Assembly: GCF_000427295.1 (NCBI RefSeq)
Contig: NZ_ATNM01000069.1
Span: 1 to 59,297 of the forward strand
Length of the DNA: 59,297 bases
Reading direction: 5' to 3'
DNA from: Cyclobacterium qasimii M12-11B
Lineage (GTDB): Bacteria; Bacteroidota; Bacteroidia; Cytophagales; Cyclobacteriaceae
Translations under genes and position numbers: made by a program
Shown: piece after piece, positions 19,805-29,088 of the stretch
Layout of the letters: every line of letters begins with the position of its first letter
Position numbering within the stretch: the first letter of the stretch is position 1
The notes under the pieces: model-generated
Told to the model about the DNA's origin: nothing
The model's database searches: none
The model's input: the letters and a program-made list of their open reading frames with translations, nothing else

Positions 19805-19897
19805 AATCGTCAATCTGAAAAGCACAAAATCCCCCTTCTGTAAAGGGAGACCAAGAGCTTGTCCCTACCAAAATCGGGAGGGATTTTATACGTAAAC
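19805..19897. repeat. Interspersed C/G-tract palindromic repeat, copy 2
   Basis: Repeats copy 1 (ATCGTCAATCTGAAAAGCAC, then AAAATCCCCCTTCTGTAAAG) and ends in TACGTAAAC like copy 1. The right arm is interrupted by a short insertion and reads GGGAGGGATTTT. Together with copy 1 and the other palindromic element, the 627-base gap at 19361-19987 is mostly repeat DNA with no gene. Confidence 0.7.
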
Positions 19898-19987
19898 ATT
19901 CTAAAGTATAAACTTGGGATAGTTAGACAACCCATAGAAATACAAAAATAATTCCCGAACTTTAGATTTAATATAAACCCAAAAACA

Positions 19988-20506
19988 ATGAAAAAAACAA
20001 ACATTCTACTGACCGCTCTTTTTCTTCTTATTGGAATGGCGAGTAGCCATGCCCAAACTACCATGGAAGAGTTTCTGGCCAAATGGGAAAACAGCAAAGC
20101 TTTTACCCTGGAAGCCATTGATAAAATGCCTGATGACAAGTTAGACGATAAATTCCATGAATTTGCCATGTCCTTCAGAGAGCAAATCACACACATAGGT
20201 GCTGCTGCAGCCAATATCTCAAAAGGATTTTTACTAGGTGATGAAATGGATTTCGATCCTTCTGCAAAACCTCAAACCAAAGCAGAAATGAAAGAGTTTA
20301 TCAACAAGGCTTATGATTATGGTAAGAAGACCATTGCGGCTCTCTCTGAGGCACAGTTATCAGAAAAAATAGATTCTTTTGCCGGAAAAATTACCCGTAG
20401 ACAGATGGTAGCATTGTTGGATGATCATACTACGCATCATAGAGGAGCAGCCATTGCCTATATAAGGGCTCAAGGCATTGATCCTCCGGGTTATAGGGGG
20501 ATTTAA
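19988..20506 (+). CDS. Secreted DinB-like four-helix protein
   Basis: A 172-residue protein with a Sec signal peptide (cleavage after SSHAQ, about residue 23). The rest fits the DinB/YfiT four-helix bundle, with metal-binding candidates His69 (EQITHIG), His147 and His151 (DDHTTHHRG). DinB-like proteins are often metal-dependent thiol transferases; the periplasmic location makes the function here unclear. It stands alone between two copies of a palindromic repeat and converges on the hydrolase gene at 20631. Confidence 0.85.
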   Translation: MKKTNILLTALFLLIGMASSHAQTTMEEFLAKWENSKAFTLEAIDKMPDDKLDDKFHEFAMSFREQITHIGAAAANISKGFLLGDEMDFDPSAKPQTKAEMKEFINKAYDYGKKTIAALSEAQLSEKIDSFAGKITRRQMVALLDDHTTHHRGAAIAYIRAQGIDPPGYRGI

Positions 20507-20513
20507 TTTCTCT

Positions 20514-20593
20514 ACCCGGTGGCTGAGCGAAGCCGAAGCCTTAGGGTTACGTACGCGTAATACTTAGCCCTTCGGCTCCGCTCAGGGTCCGGT
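20514..20593. repeat. Interspersed palindromic element (CCGGTGGCTGAGCG family), copy 2
   Basis: Starts ACCCGGTGGCTGAGCGAAGC and ends CTCCGCTCAGGGTCCGGT; the arms CGAAGCCGAAG and CTTCGGCTCCG pair well. It fills the gap between two convergent genes and could serve as a bidirectional terminator. Confidence 0.8.
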
Positions 20594-20630
20594 TGATTGG
20601 TTTCGTCATTAGATGGCCTACAATTCAAAT

Positions 20631-23000
20631 TTATTTAGCATTTTTCAAAAACCTGTCCAAAAAGGCAAAGCTTTCCTTCCCGTTAATGGTATGTCCATCA
20701 TTAAAATAAGCAATCGTGGTGGAACCTTCCTGCTGAATATTCGCATAATGCCTTCTGACTTTGGCATATTCATAGGCCACCCATTTGTCCGTTCCAACCG
20801 CATCCTTATGGCCCCTTTCCACCATAAATGGTCTGGGAGCAATTAAGGCTGCCATTTCAGCATAATTGAATGTATTGGCCAGGTTCCACTCAGGAATTTC
20901 ATACTCTCCGGTAAAGGGATAACTATTAAAAGCCTCATAATCTGTGCTTGCTACTTTTCGCACCCATTCATTGAAATCACCTGAACAAATAGATAGCGCA
21001 TAACCTTCAACCAGGGCTGGAACACGCATGGCTGTTTTACCTCCATAGGACAGGCCATAAAACCCAATTTTCTCTGCATCCACAAAATCCTGCTGACCCA
21101 GCCAGTCTACAATGCGTTGGTGCTGACCTGTTATGATGGAGTATAGGGACAATCCCAATGGATTGGCTTTTCTTTGCAAAACCCTGAAATTATCCTGTCC
21201 CCAATATAAATTGTGTGGGGCAAACACCACATATCCCCTATCCGCCAAGTCTGAAGCAAATCCTTTATAGGCTTTATATGCCCTTTCACTTTTATCTTTT
21301 GTCAAAACATCTTTGGGTAAACCTTCTAAGCCATGCTGGGTAACCACAGCCGGCAAAGGAACTGATGGATCTATTCCTTTTGGAACCAGTAATATCCCCC
21401 AGGCAAAAACACCTTCCCAAACATCCAGTTTCACTTCATAGGCTGTCCAACCTTCTGTTTCTGAATAAAACCTCGCTTCGGTATTGTTTGGCACATTTGG
21501 GTCGGGCAACTTCCCCAATTCTTCCCATAACCTTGCCCTATGGGCTGATTTTATGGCTTTCAAATCTCCCGAATTGGTGTCAAGTGTCTGCCAAAAAGTA
21601 TTGTCCCGGATGGTCTCAGAAGCAGGAATAAGTTGCTGCATATGGTTTTCCATAGCTCGTACAGCCCTTTCTTGCCTGTCTTCTGCATTAAGCCAATGGC
21701 TGGGTAAGCCAGTGTTTAATAAAGAAGTATCCATTCCTTTTAATTCAGCATCTACCCCCAGATCTTCTAGGAATGTCACCAATGCTTTATCGGTTTGCAT
21801 GCTATTTGCTGAATTACTTCCCTCATAAAATCGAAGGTTACTCTTGCCTTTGGGAAGCATTGCTTCTGCCCTTTGCCATTCTGCCTTCACCGAAGAAAGT
21901 TCAGGGGTTTGTAATACCCCCGGCGCAGCGCCATTCCTTCCTGCTGATGGTGCAGGTGGTCCTGAAGCTTCAGGGTAAAATGAATAATCGATGTTTAATT
22001 TCTGCGGCCAACTCATAACCGCCAGTTCTGCATCCCCGAATTTCTTCAACAAGCCAAAGACATTTCTATAAATAGGTTCATTCCATATATCTTCTCTCTG
22101 ATCAAAATAACCACTTACCAATGAAGCAGAAATCCCAGGATCCAAGGCCGCCACATAAAGGGACAGCATCCCTCCTTCTCCATGGCCAGCCACACCGATT
22201 TTCAGTGGTTTTCCCGTCTGTTCATTTTTTGCTTTGAACCAATCTACTGCTGCCAATACTTTTTGCAATTCATAGCCTATCACATGCCTGCCTAGAATAA
22301 AGCCTTGTCTGTAAATGTACTCTCTATGGGTTTGGTTGGTGAATTTTCCTTGTATGTTACTCCCTGAAAAAGTGTCTTTTCGGTTAAGTAAAACAGGAAC
22401 CAACACCTCAACCCCATTTCTTGCCATTTGTGCAGCCCTACTAAAACCTGGTTCATCCCTCCCTGTCATACCCGCAACAACCTCGGGTGCTGTGCCTGCA
22501 TCCGGAACATAGACCACACTGGCCTTAATTTCAGCCTTGGGGCTGATCAACAAACCTTCTGCATAAAAATCGCCAAACACTCCGTCAAATACCCTCCACT
22601 TTACCGCAGAGATGGTGTATTTTTCATTCTCGTAAGTATAGGGTTCGAGCGAACCACTTTCCTGGTAGCTCATAAAAGGAGCGGATCTCTCGTCTACCAG
22701 CCCCAAAATCTCCTGCAATTCCTGTCTTTGGGAGGCAATTGATTGATTGAAAGCTGCAGGACTTGTAAAATCCCTTTGCCAAAAATCATTTCTTGTTGCC
22801 TTGCTTTCCTGAAGGGCCTGATCCAAAAATGCCCCTACTCCCTTCATCATGGTATTGGGCAAGTCATATTTCTCGTCCAACAAACGCGCCTGAAAAGGGA
22901 ATTCTTTTACAGTTTGGCCCAAACTTTTTCCAAGTACTCCTGTCACCATGAATAAAATAACAAGCCAAATCCTACTCCTTGAAAAGCAAATTACATGCAT
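20631..23000 (-). CDS. Secreted tandem alpha/beta hydrolase (acetyl-xylan-esterase / dienelactone-hydrolase-like)
   Basis: A 789-residue exported protein with an N-terminal hydrophobic signal (residues 9-28). It has two alpha/beta hydrolase domains. The second (about 430-789) keeps a full triad: Ser651 in GLSYGG, a probable Asp733 in ERGHKDAVGTDKW and His770 in NDGHTING. The first (about 85-400) has GHGEGG at 272-277, with glycine 274 where the nucleophile serine should be, so it looks inactive. Such proteins are esterases in polysaccharide-related clusters of Bacteroidota and Planctomycetota. It is the last gene of a three-gene minus-strand operon (31-base gap to the beta-helix gene). Confidence 0.8.
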   Translation of the reverse strand: MHVICFSRSRIWLVILFMVTGVLGKSLGQTVKEFPFQARLLDEKYDLPNTMMKGVGAFLDQALQESKATRNDFWQRDFTSPAAFNQSIASQRQELQEILGLVDERSAPFMSYQESGSLEPYTYENEKYTISAVKWRVFDGVFGDFYAEGLLISPKAEIKASVVYVPDAGTAPEVVAGMTGRDEPGFSRAAQMARNGVEVLVPVLLNRKDTFSGSNIQGKFTNQTHREYIYRQGFILGRHVIGYELQKVLAAVDWFKAKNEQTGKPLKIGVAGHGEGGMLSLYVAALDPGISASLVSGYFDQREDIWNEPIYRNVFGLLKKFGDAELAVMSWPQKLNIDYSFYPEASGPPAPSAGRNGAAPGVLQTPELSSVKAEWQRAEAMLPKGKSNLRFYEGSNSANSMQTDKALVTFLEDLGVDAELKGMDTSLLNTGLPSHWLNAEDRQERAVRAMENHMQQLIPASETIRDNTFWQTLDTNSGDLKAIKSAHRARLWEELGKLPDPNVPNNTEARFYSETEGWTAYEVKLDVWEGVFAWGILLVPKGIDPSVPLPAVVTQHGLEGLPKDVLTKDKSERAYKAYKGFASDLADRGYVVFAPHNLYWGQDNFRVLQRKANPLGLSLYSIITGQHQRIVDWLGQQDFVDAEKIGFYGLSYGGKTAMRVPALVEGYALSICSGDFNEWVRKVASTDYEAFNSYPFTGEYEIPEWNLANTFNYAEMAALIAPRPFMVERGHKDAVGTDKWVAYEYAKVRRHYANIQQEGSTTIAYFNDGHTINGKESFAFLDRFLKNAK

Positions 23001-23031
23001 TTTTTATTTGATTTTGTTTAAACCTCTGGGG

Positions 23032-24441
23032 TTATTCCGTTATTTTATTTCCGTGTCCACCAATGGATTGAATGGGTTCAAAGGAACTGTCATCTGGGTT
23101 TAAGGCTGTAATCATGCATCCCGAAACCTTACTATCTGTAACATTGTCCAACAAGAGGCCAACTTTTTCGCAACTCAGTAGGCTACAATTCCCAATATTT
23201 ATCCGCTTTGAATCACGCACAACAAGACCTGGGCTATCCTTAGAGCCATAAATCTGCACACCTGAGAAGGTACAATCTTCACTATTGGTGACCAATAACT
23301 TATTGGATGGTAGCGTCCCGGAAGGATAATTGGCATTGGCATCAAACAAATTTGATCCAAACACTACATTGCTACAGCCCTCCATCAATAAGCCGTAATC
23401 ATAGCCTTGCCAAATGGTATTTCCGGTAACTACCACTCCCCTGCAATATTGCAAGTCAATGTTTACCATCACATCACTCAACACATTTCCGGTGATGGCT
23501 ACATTTCCCCAGCGCTCTTTTTCACTGCCAATTCCCGATTGATCTTTTCCAATGATTCGAATATTTGCTGAATTGGGCGCATTGCGGTTGTGCTGAATGG
23601 TACAACCCGTGATGGCTACTTCTGCGGTTCCAACTGCACTACCTGAGCAATCAATCAGCACATTCGCAGTTGGGGCTTTGTCTGAACCCATATTGCTTTC
23701 TATGTCACAGCCTGTGATGTGTATATTCCTGATATTGCCCCCTTTGGTGACAATTCCACCTTCCTTGTTATAACTGATATGACTTCCTGTAATATTGGAT
23801 TGGTGCAAATTGACCCCATCATAAAAGATACCAATGCCATGGTTTTCGTAAAGGTGACAATCAGCAATGATTAAATTCCTATTGTTTTCTCTCAGGTGGA
23901 TCGCATGAAGGGTATGCCTTACTTGTACCCTTGTGATGGTCAACTGCATGGTGCCTATGGCTTCAATGCCTACAGCCGCTTTATGCTGTCCTTCTATAGA
24001 CAATCCTTCTACTAAAGGCATGCGCTCTGAAGACCAAACTTTTTTATCAAACCCCTCAGGATCAGCTGAGCCAAAATGAGTTCCTGCAATTTTAAATGCC
24101 GGGCCGGCTCCTGCCATAATCACCTGTGCATCACCATTTCCCCTAATGCTGGCGTAACCCATTTTTGCCAGATCAATTAAAATGGTTTTAGAGATCTTGT
24201 AATGTCCTTTGGGGAAAAACAAGCGATTCCCACTTGTCGCAACTGCTTTTTGGATCGCTGCTGTATCATCTGTTTTGCCATCTCCTTTGGCACCAAAATG
24301 CTTTACGTTAATTTCCTCACCGTTTAAGTTAGAAGAAAGGTCAACTGTAGACTTCCCAAACAACTGCTGTGCCCCAGCAAATGAGGCCAATGTTGCAGCT
24401 GCCACCGCCAAAAATTTTCTCCTTTTACCAGATTTCATCAT
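23032..24441 (-). CDS. Exported right-handed beta-helix (pectate-lyase-3-like) protein
   Basis: A 469-residue protein with a twin-arginine-like signal (KRRKFLAVAAATLASFAGA, residues 6-24). Residues 45-90 hold the start of a Pectate_lyase_3 / GH28-related fold (VKHFGAKGDGKTDDTAAIQKA). The middle is a run of beta-helix turns rich in ITG and GN motifs (for example VAITGCTIQHN, VVVTGNTIW). Whether it cleaves a polysaccharide cannot be told; the fold also serves in lyases, epimerases and adhesins. It lies between the haem lipoprotein and the hydrolase genes, with gaps of 22 and 31 bases, so all three are probably co-expressed. Confidence 0.82.
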   Translation of the reverse strand: MMKSGKRRKFLAVAAATLASFAGAQQLFGKSTVDLSSNLNGEEINVKHFGAKGDGKTDDTAAIQKAVATSGNRLFFPKGHYKISKTILIDLAKMGYASIRGNGDAQVIMAGAGPAFKIAGTHFGSADPEGFDKKVWSSERMPLVEGLSIEGQHKAAVGIEAIGTMQLTITRVQVRHTLHAIHLRENNRNLIIADCHLYENHGIGIFYDGVNLHQSNITGSHISYNKEGGIVTKGGNIRNIHITGCDIESNMGSDKAPTANVLIDCSGSAVGTAEVAITGCTIQHNRNAPNSANIRIIGKDQSGIGSEKERWGNVAITGNVLSDVMVNIDLQYCRGVVVTGNTIWQGYDYGLLMEGCSNVVFGSNLFDANANYPSGTLPSNKLLVTNSEDCTFSGVQIYGSKDSPGLVVRDSKRINIGNCSLLSCEKVGLLLDNVTDSKVSGCMITALNPDDSSFEPIQSIGGHGNKITE

Positions 24442-24463
24442 TTTAAAATAGTATTGGTTTCAA

Positions 24464-27400
24464 TTATTTAACCTGCATCAAATAGGCAAAAAGGTCACTT
24501 ATTTCCTGATCTGAAAGGTGTTCTAATATCCGCTCTGGCATATAGGTGGTTTGCTGTACTTCCATTTCTGCAATTCTTTCCTGAGACAAAACCGTAGATT
24601 TACCCCCTAGTGGTGGTTCGATGGTAATCGTTCCCCCACTCTGCGTTTTTAGCCTTCCTTCTAGAATACGCCCATCCGTAGTTACAATTCTTTGCACTTC
24701 ATATCCTTCTCTGATGTCTGCATTTGGATCTACAATGTGCAATAGTAGGTAATCAGGATTGGATCGATCATAACCGGTAAGCTCCGGACCTGATATACCA
24801 CCCTCTCCATTCAGTTGGTGGCAAGAACCACAATTGCTCAAAAAGAGTGTTCGCCCTTTCTTTACATTCTGCTCACCTTTACCAATCAATTCCCCGTAAG
24901 CATTGATTCTTTTTGTCTTTTCTTCCGAAGTCAACAATTTACTATTCGGCCATATTCTATCAGCTCGTGTATTGATTTCCTCATCTTGGAGCAACCTGAA
25001 TCGCCTGGCAAGGTGATAATCTACGTCATCCGGACTTATTGTTTTGGGCTGTTCGATTTCATTGAAAAAGTCCATCGCCCATTCCTTTCTGCTAGCAAAC
25101 AAAGAAATAGCAGCTTCCCTCACATAGACATTGTCCCTGAATCCCGGATAAGCTTTTGACAATTGTTCACCAATTTCCTTTTGGTTGTAGGATTGCAAGG
25201 CATGTAGCGCTGTTTGCTTAATGACGGGAGAAGATTGGCCATTTTTAACCAGATTCAAAAGGTCAGGAACCACTTCATCCTGATTAATTTCTCCCAGGAC
25301 CTGAATATAAGACAACCTTAATCCGATTTCCGCATTAGGATCTTTGACGATCTTCAATGCTTCAGCCAAGGCTTTTTCTTCCCTGCGCCTTAAGGCCAGG
25401 GTAAGCGGAGAGTCACCCAATTCCTTGTTGTTTTTCTCTAATATTTTCAGCAAATTATCTGGAAGGGTTACCATCTCTCTTCCCAATAAACCTTCCTGTA
25501 GTCCTTCAATCAATATTTTAACATGTTTGGATGAAGGTGCCTCTTCCAATAATTGGGTAGCCATGGCAAAGTTTTCCTCACCACCTTCCATGATGTACCG
25601 CTGCATTAACCTGCCCAGCAGTACCTTTTCCATAATTGGATGATTCCATATTTTATCATCCGCCATCATGGCCAATACGCCTTCTCTATCCGAAGTTGCT
25701 TTTTCTTCCAATGCCCACCAGGTCAACAATGGAATGTCCGGATCCTCGCTATCCTCATGGTTATTCAGCAAGTTTTCTATGAGTGAAAAAGTCTGGTTGG
25801 AAGTCAGTCTTTTGGCCGAAGCCATCAGTTGTGACCTCACCTCTGGATGTGACTCTTTTGCTGCAAGTTTTTGAAGTTCCTGGAACATGGCTGGGCTAAG
25901 GGATTGCTTGTCACCAAGCAGCCTTACCGTCCACATCCTTACAAAAGGATCCTTGTGATTCAGTCCCATTTTACCCACTTCATCGCTTATGCCCGCTGTA
26001 AGGTTAATGGCCCAAAGAGCTTCCAATACTTCTTGTTCAGTCCCTGTCTGTAGCAATTTGATCAATAGTGGAATACTGCTTAGATCTTTCCGGTCGCCAA
26101 ACTGTCTCAAGGCTTCCTGACGGAACCATTTGTTTTCATGGGAAAGCAATTGCACCAATTCCTCATTGGAATAAGTACTAATATCAAAGGATTCAATTGG
26201 CTTGTCTCCGGTCTTGGGCCCTAGCCTATAGATTCTTCCACTGGTTTTGTGCCAAGTATCTCTTGGATCCACATGGGACAACCTGCTATCGTACCAGTCT
26301 GCAATATAAATACCCCCATCAGGCCCTAATTTAATATCCACAGGCCTAAACCATTTGTCCGTGGTGGACAAAACGATTTCCTTGTCCACATTTTCAAAAG
26401 AGGAACCCTTTTCTGTAAATGCCGTCAGCTGAATGAAATTATGCAAAGGATTGATCGCAAACATAAGATCATTGTAATACGCTGGCAAAGCAGCTCCCTC
26501 ATACTTGATCAATGAATGGGTAAATCTTTTCTTCTCTCCTTCCAAAGGCATATTGGGCAGGTAGCCAAATGCATAAGGATTCGTTAAGGGCCCATGTTTG
26601 CCCCAGCTTTTGATATAGTAGGCTCCTTGTTTGTAATATGGCCCTCTGTCATAACCATTAGTCCCTGAAAACACTCTACCTTTCCGATCAAATTCCACAT
26701 TAAAGGCATTGTTGCCTCCTCCTTCGGAGAAAAGCTCAAAAACATTGGTCTCTGGGTGGTAACGCCAGATCGCCTGACCAAGGAAGGCCACATTTTTTGA
26801 AACTTTTGAGTTGATATTGGCGGTAGTCGTACTTCCCTGAGCGCCATAAAGCCAACCATCAGGCCCCCATCTTAAGCTATTAGCAACCGCATGGGTATCT
26901 TCCAAACCAAAACCTTCTAAATGCACTTCTGGGTCGCCTTCAGGTAATCCATCTTCATTCTCATCCGCGTAGGCCAATAAAAAAGGAGGGCTTAACACCC
27001 AGATTTTCTTCCTTCCCAGGGCCACGCCTGTGGTGATATTTAAACCCGAGATGGCATCTGTACTTTTATCGTATTTGCCATCTCCATTTGTATCTTCAAA
27101 AAAGGTAATCGTATCAGCTCCTTTGGCTCCTGCCGGTGGGGGATCCAATTTTTTATCAAACTTCACCCGGGTATGATTGTCAATGGCCGTAATTTTCAAA
27201 CCTTTTGGATAAGGGTATTGTTGGTATTGCACCACCCACATTCTACCTTTATGGTCAAAACTTACCTGTATGGGCTGTGCAATTTCAGGTTCTGAAAGCA
27301 CCAATTCCAAGGACAAATCCTCCGGAATAGTGAAATCCTTTAGCACATCTTCAGGAGCTGTAGGCGTTGCCAAGCTGTCGGTCAATACACCTCTACCCTT

Positions 27401-27535
27401 GTAATTTTCCATAAAATTGGCCACGTCCTCATTGGCTGCAAGGTCCTTGATTCCTAATTCGGACTCTTTTTTACAACTGAAAATGAGCAGGGGCAGTAAA
27501 AACCAAATGGATACCCTTAAATGTTTTAGATGCAT
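24464..27535 (-). CDS. PVC-type haem-c lipoprotein: propeller dehydrogenase + HEAT repeats + cytochrome c
   Basis: A 1023-residue lipoprotein with lipobox LIFSC at about residue 21. Residues 70-440 form a beta-propeller like membrane-bound (sorbosone/PQQ-type) dehydrogenases (DHKGRMWVVQYQQYPYP, GPDGGIYIADWYDSR). Residues 450-860 are HEAT-like repeats. The C-terminus is a cytochrome c domain with CGSCH (Cys902, Cys905, His906) and a candidate distal methionine near 999 (TYMPERIL). This architecture is common in Planctomycetota, Verrucomicrobiota and Bacteroidota that degrade polysaccharides; it is thought to oxidise a sugar-like substrate and pass electrons to a periplasmic carrier. First gene of the minus-strand operon. 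Confidence 0.88.
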   Translation of the reverse strand: MHLKHLRVSIWFLLPLLIFSCKKESELGIKDLAANEDVANFMENYKGRGVLTDSLATPTAPEDVLKDFTIPEDLSLELVLSEPEIAQPIQVSFDHKGRMWVVQYQQYPYPKGLKITAIDNHTRVKFDKKLDPPPAGAKGADTITFFEDTNGDGKYDKSTDAISGLNITTGVALGRKKIWVLSPPFLLAYADENEDGLPEGDPEVHLEGFGLEDTHAVANSLRWGPDGWLYGAQGSTTTANINSKVSKNVAFLGQAIWRYHPETNVFELFSEGGGNNAFNVEFDRKGRVFSGTNGYDRGPYYKQGAYYIKSWGKHGPLTNPYAFGYLPNMPLEGEKKRFTHSLIKYEGAALPAYYNDLMFAINPLHNFIQLTAFTEKGSSFENVDKEIVLSTTDKWFRPVDIKLGPDGGIYIADWYDSRLSHVDPRDTWHKTSGRIYRLGPKTGDKPIESFDISTYSNEELVQLLSHENKWFRQEALRQFGDRKDLSSIPLLIKLLQTGTEQEVLEALWAINLTAGISDEVGKMGLNHKDPFVRMWTVRLLGDKQSLSPAMFQELQKLAAKESHPEVRSQLMASAKRLTSNQTFSLIENLLNNHEDSEDPDIPLLTWWALEEKATSDREGVLAMMADDKIWNHPIMEKVLLGRLMQRYIMEGGEENFAMATQLLEEAPSSKHVKILIEGLQEGLLGREMVTLPDNLLKILEKNNKELGDSPLTLALRRREEKALAEALKIVKDPNAEIGLRLSYIQVLGEINQDEVVPDLLNLVKNGQSSPVIKQTALHALQSYNQKEIGEQLSKAYPGFRDNVYVREAAISLFASRKEWAMDFFNEIEQPKTISPDDVDYHLARRFRLLQDEEINTRADRIWPNSKLLTSEEKTKRINAYGELIGKGEQNVKKGRTLFLSNCGSCHQLNGEGGISGPELTGYDRSNPDYLLLHIVDPNADIREGYEVQRIVTTDGRILEGRLKTQSGGTITIEPPLGGKSTVLSQERIAEMEVQQTTYMPERILEHLSDQEISDLFAYLMQVK

Positions 27536-27916
27536 AGTAAATTAAATTGTACCACATGAGTCAATGGACCTGCATGTGCTATTGTTTTATTTTAAATTGT
27601 ATTGAACCCCAAATAGGCAATTGCTTTTCTATTACCAATTGCAATCACTTCCTTAAAAGAACCGGGATTTTCTTACCTAATCTGGATTGAAATAAACAGC
27701 AATTAAATTAATCATATTTAAACAAAAGACCTACAATAGACGATTTTAGATAGGTTTGGGCCTTGCTAAATTTGATGAACGGTCTGGACTAAAACCTTAG
27801 CCAAAATTCAGGTTGCTTCTCAGTTATTATGCCGAGGATGCATCAATTATTAAAGAATTGGAAACCGAAGCAAAAATACGCTTGGGGAAATCACCATTGC
27901 TAAAAAGGAAATGTCC
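27536..27916. other. Intergenic region, no gene seen
   Basis: AT-rich DNA upstream of the haem lipoprotein gene, which should hold its promoter. A short plus-strand open frame from 27813 only reads through into the tandem repeat that follows and has no other protein features. Confidence 0.5.
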
Positions 27917-28042
27917 CTTACATTTTGGTTTTTCTATCTTACAATTGCGTTTTAGCAGCTTACATTTCTATTTTATCCACCTGCAATTGCGTTTTGGCGA
28001 CTTACATTTCCATTTTATCCACTTACAATTCCGTTTTAGCGG
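27917..28042. repeat. Tandem repeat, three 42-base units
   Basis: Units at 27917-27958, 27959-28000 and 28001-28042 begin CTTACATTT and contain CAATTGCGTTTT or a close variant. Each unit is itself two related 21-base halves starting CTTACA or close to it. An open frame at 27813-28052 reads through them in a period of 14 residues (HFYFIHLQLRF-like), but it is probably a by-product of the repeat. Confidence 0.85.
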
Positions 28043-28106
28043 AATACAATAATATTATATAAATACAAATTTGCATTTTCACAACCTACCTATACGCTTA
28101 ATTATC

Positions 28107-28310
28107 TCCATTAGGAGTAGATTGCATCTACTCCTAATTATCAAAAGACATGTATATCTGGATGAACATCTGTTACTTTAAAAAATTGAAAGAAGCCTGT
28201 TCAACCCGCGTCGGGGTTGAGGAAATGATGGGAAATTCACCGTCCATGGGTTTGCACCCATGGCTATTATTATTGAAGCCCGTCAGGCTTCTTTGAATCG
28301 TAAGATTAGA
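28107..28310. repeat. Hairpin-string repeat, block 1
   Basis: A series of short perfect palindromes. TTAGGAGTAGAT / ATCTACTCCTAA has a TGC loop (28111-28137); CAACCC / GGGTTG (28202-28219); CCATGGGT / ACCCATGG has a TTGC loop (28244-28263); GAAGCC / GGCTTC (28275-28291). Block 2, some 230 bases on, repeats the same order. No coding frame runs through it. Confidence 0.85.
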
Positions 28311-28344
28311 CTTGTTTGAAAAGCTATTGCGTTAGCATCAAACC

Positions 28345-28800
28345 CCACTAGGAGTAGATTGCATCTACTCCTTAATTATCGAAAGACATGTATATCCGGA
28401 AGACCATCTGCTAGTTTAAAAATTAAACGAACCCTGTTCAACCCGCGTCAGGGTTGAGGAAATGATGGGAAATTCACCGTCCATAGGTTTGCAACCATGG
28501 CTATTATTATTGAAGACCTACAGGCTTCTTTGGTTTCGTAATAATGGACTATTCGAAAGAACTAAATCGATGGCATCAATTACCTCACAAATCCCAGGTC
28601 TGAAGGACCTGAACAATAATAACCGTGAGTGACAACTCACGGAAAAGCTGTTACCTACCATTCCCACAACCCCGGATGGGGTTGAACAGTGTTGAGAAAT
28701 ACAAGTTCACTTTCCCCCACTAAGAGTAGATTGTATCGACTTTTCCTATTTAATATAGTCCCGAATAGTTGAGTGTAGTTGCAAACTCACTCAGTCCAGA
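28345..28800. repeat. Hairpin-string repeat, block 2
   Basis: Begins with AGGAGTAGAT / ATCTACTCCT (28350-28372) and repeats the block 1 order. It then continues with CAGGTC / GACCTG near 28593-28609, CCGTGAGT / ACTCACGG near 28623-28642, CAACCCC / GGGGTTG near 28668-28685, and a degenerate copy of the first hairpin near 28719. Block 3 (32085-32604) matches it in order and orientation. After 28800 the DNA to 29088 is AT-rich and should hold the promoter of the next gene; I see nothing else in it. Confidence 0.85.
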
Positions 28801-29088
28801 TCAATGATTTGGCTATACCAAGAAGGGATTAACAAGCTAATTTTAAGATATTTTCAATATAACTAATTACTTATTTCAAAAACTCGATTGTTTTTAATAT
28901 ATTAGTTGCAAAAGTTGTTGTTTTTACTTGACTGTCAGTCGCTTGTTAGCTTGTTAAAAAGAAATGGTAACCTATGATGCAATAATCTTAATGTGGGAAA
29001 TAAACTCACAATTTAGTATTACCATAACTAATTCATAAGGCCAGAGTGATCAAATATTAGTCCATTCTTTGTTCAAGAAAAAGAATAA

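Noticed and set aside
27917-28042. Repeats that could be taken for a CRISPR array near a cas6-like gene
   Set aside because: The 42-base units are contiguous with no spacers and lie 27 kb from the cas6-like gene.
27813-28052. A 79-residue plus-strand frame
   Set aside because: Most of it is the translation of a 42-base tandem repeat, rich in Phe, His and Leu, with no convincing start signal.
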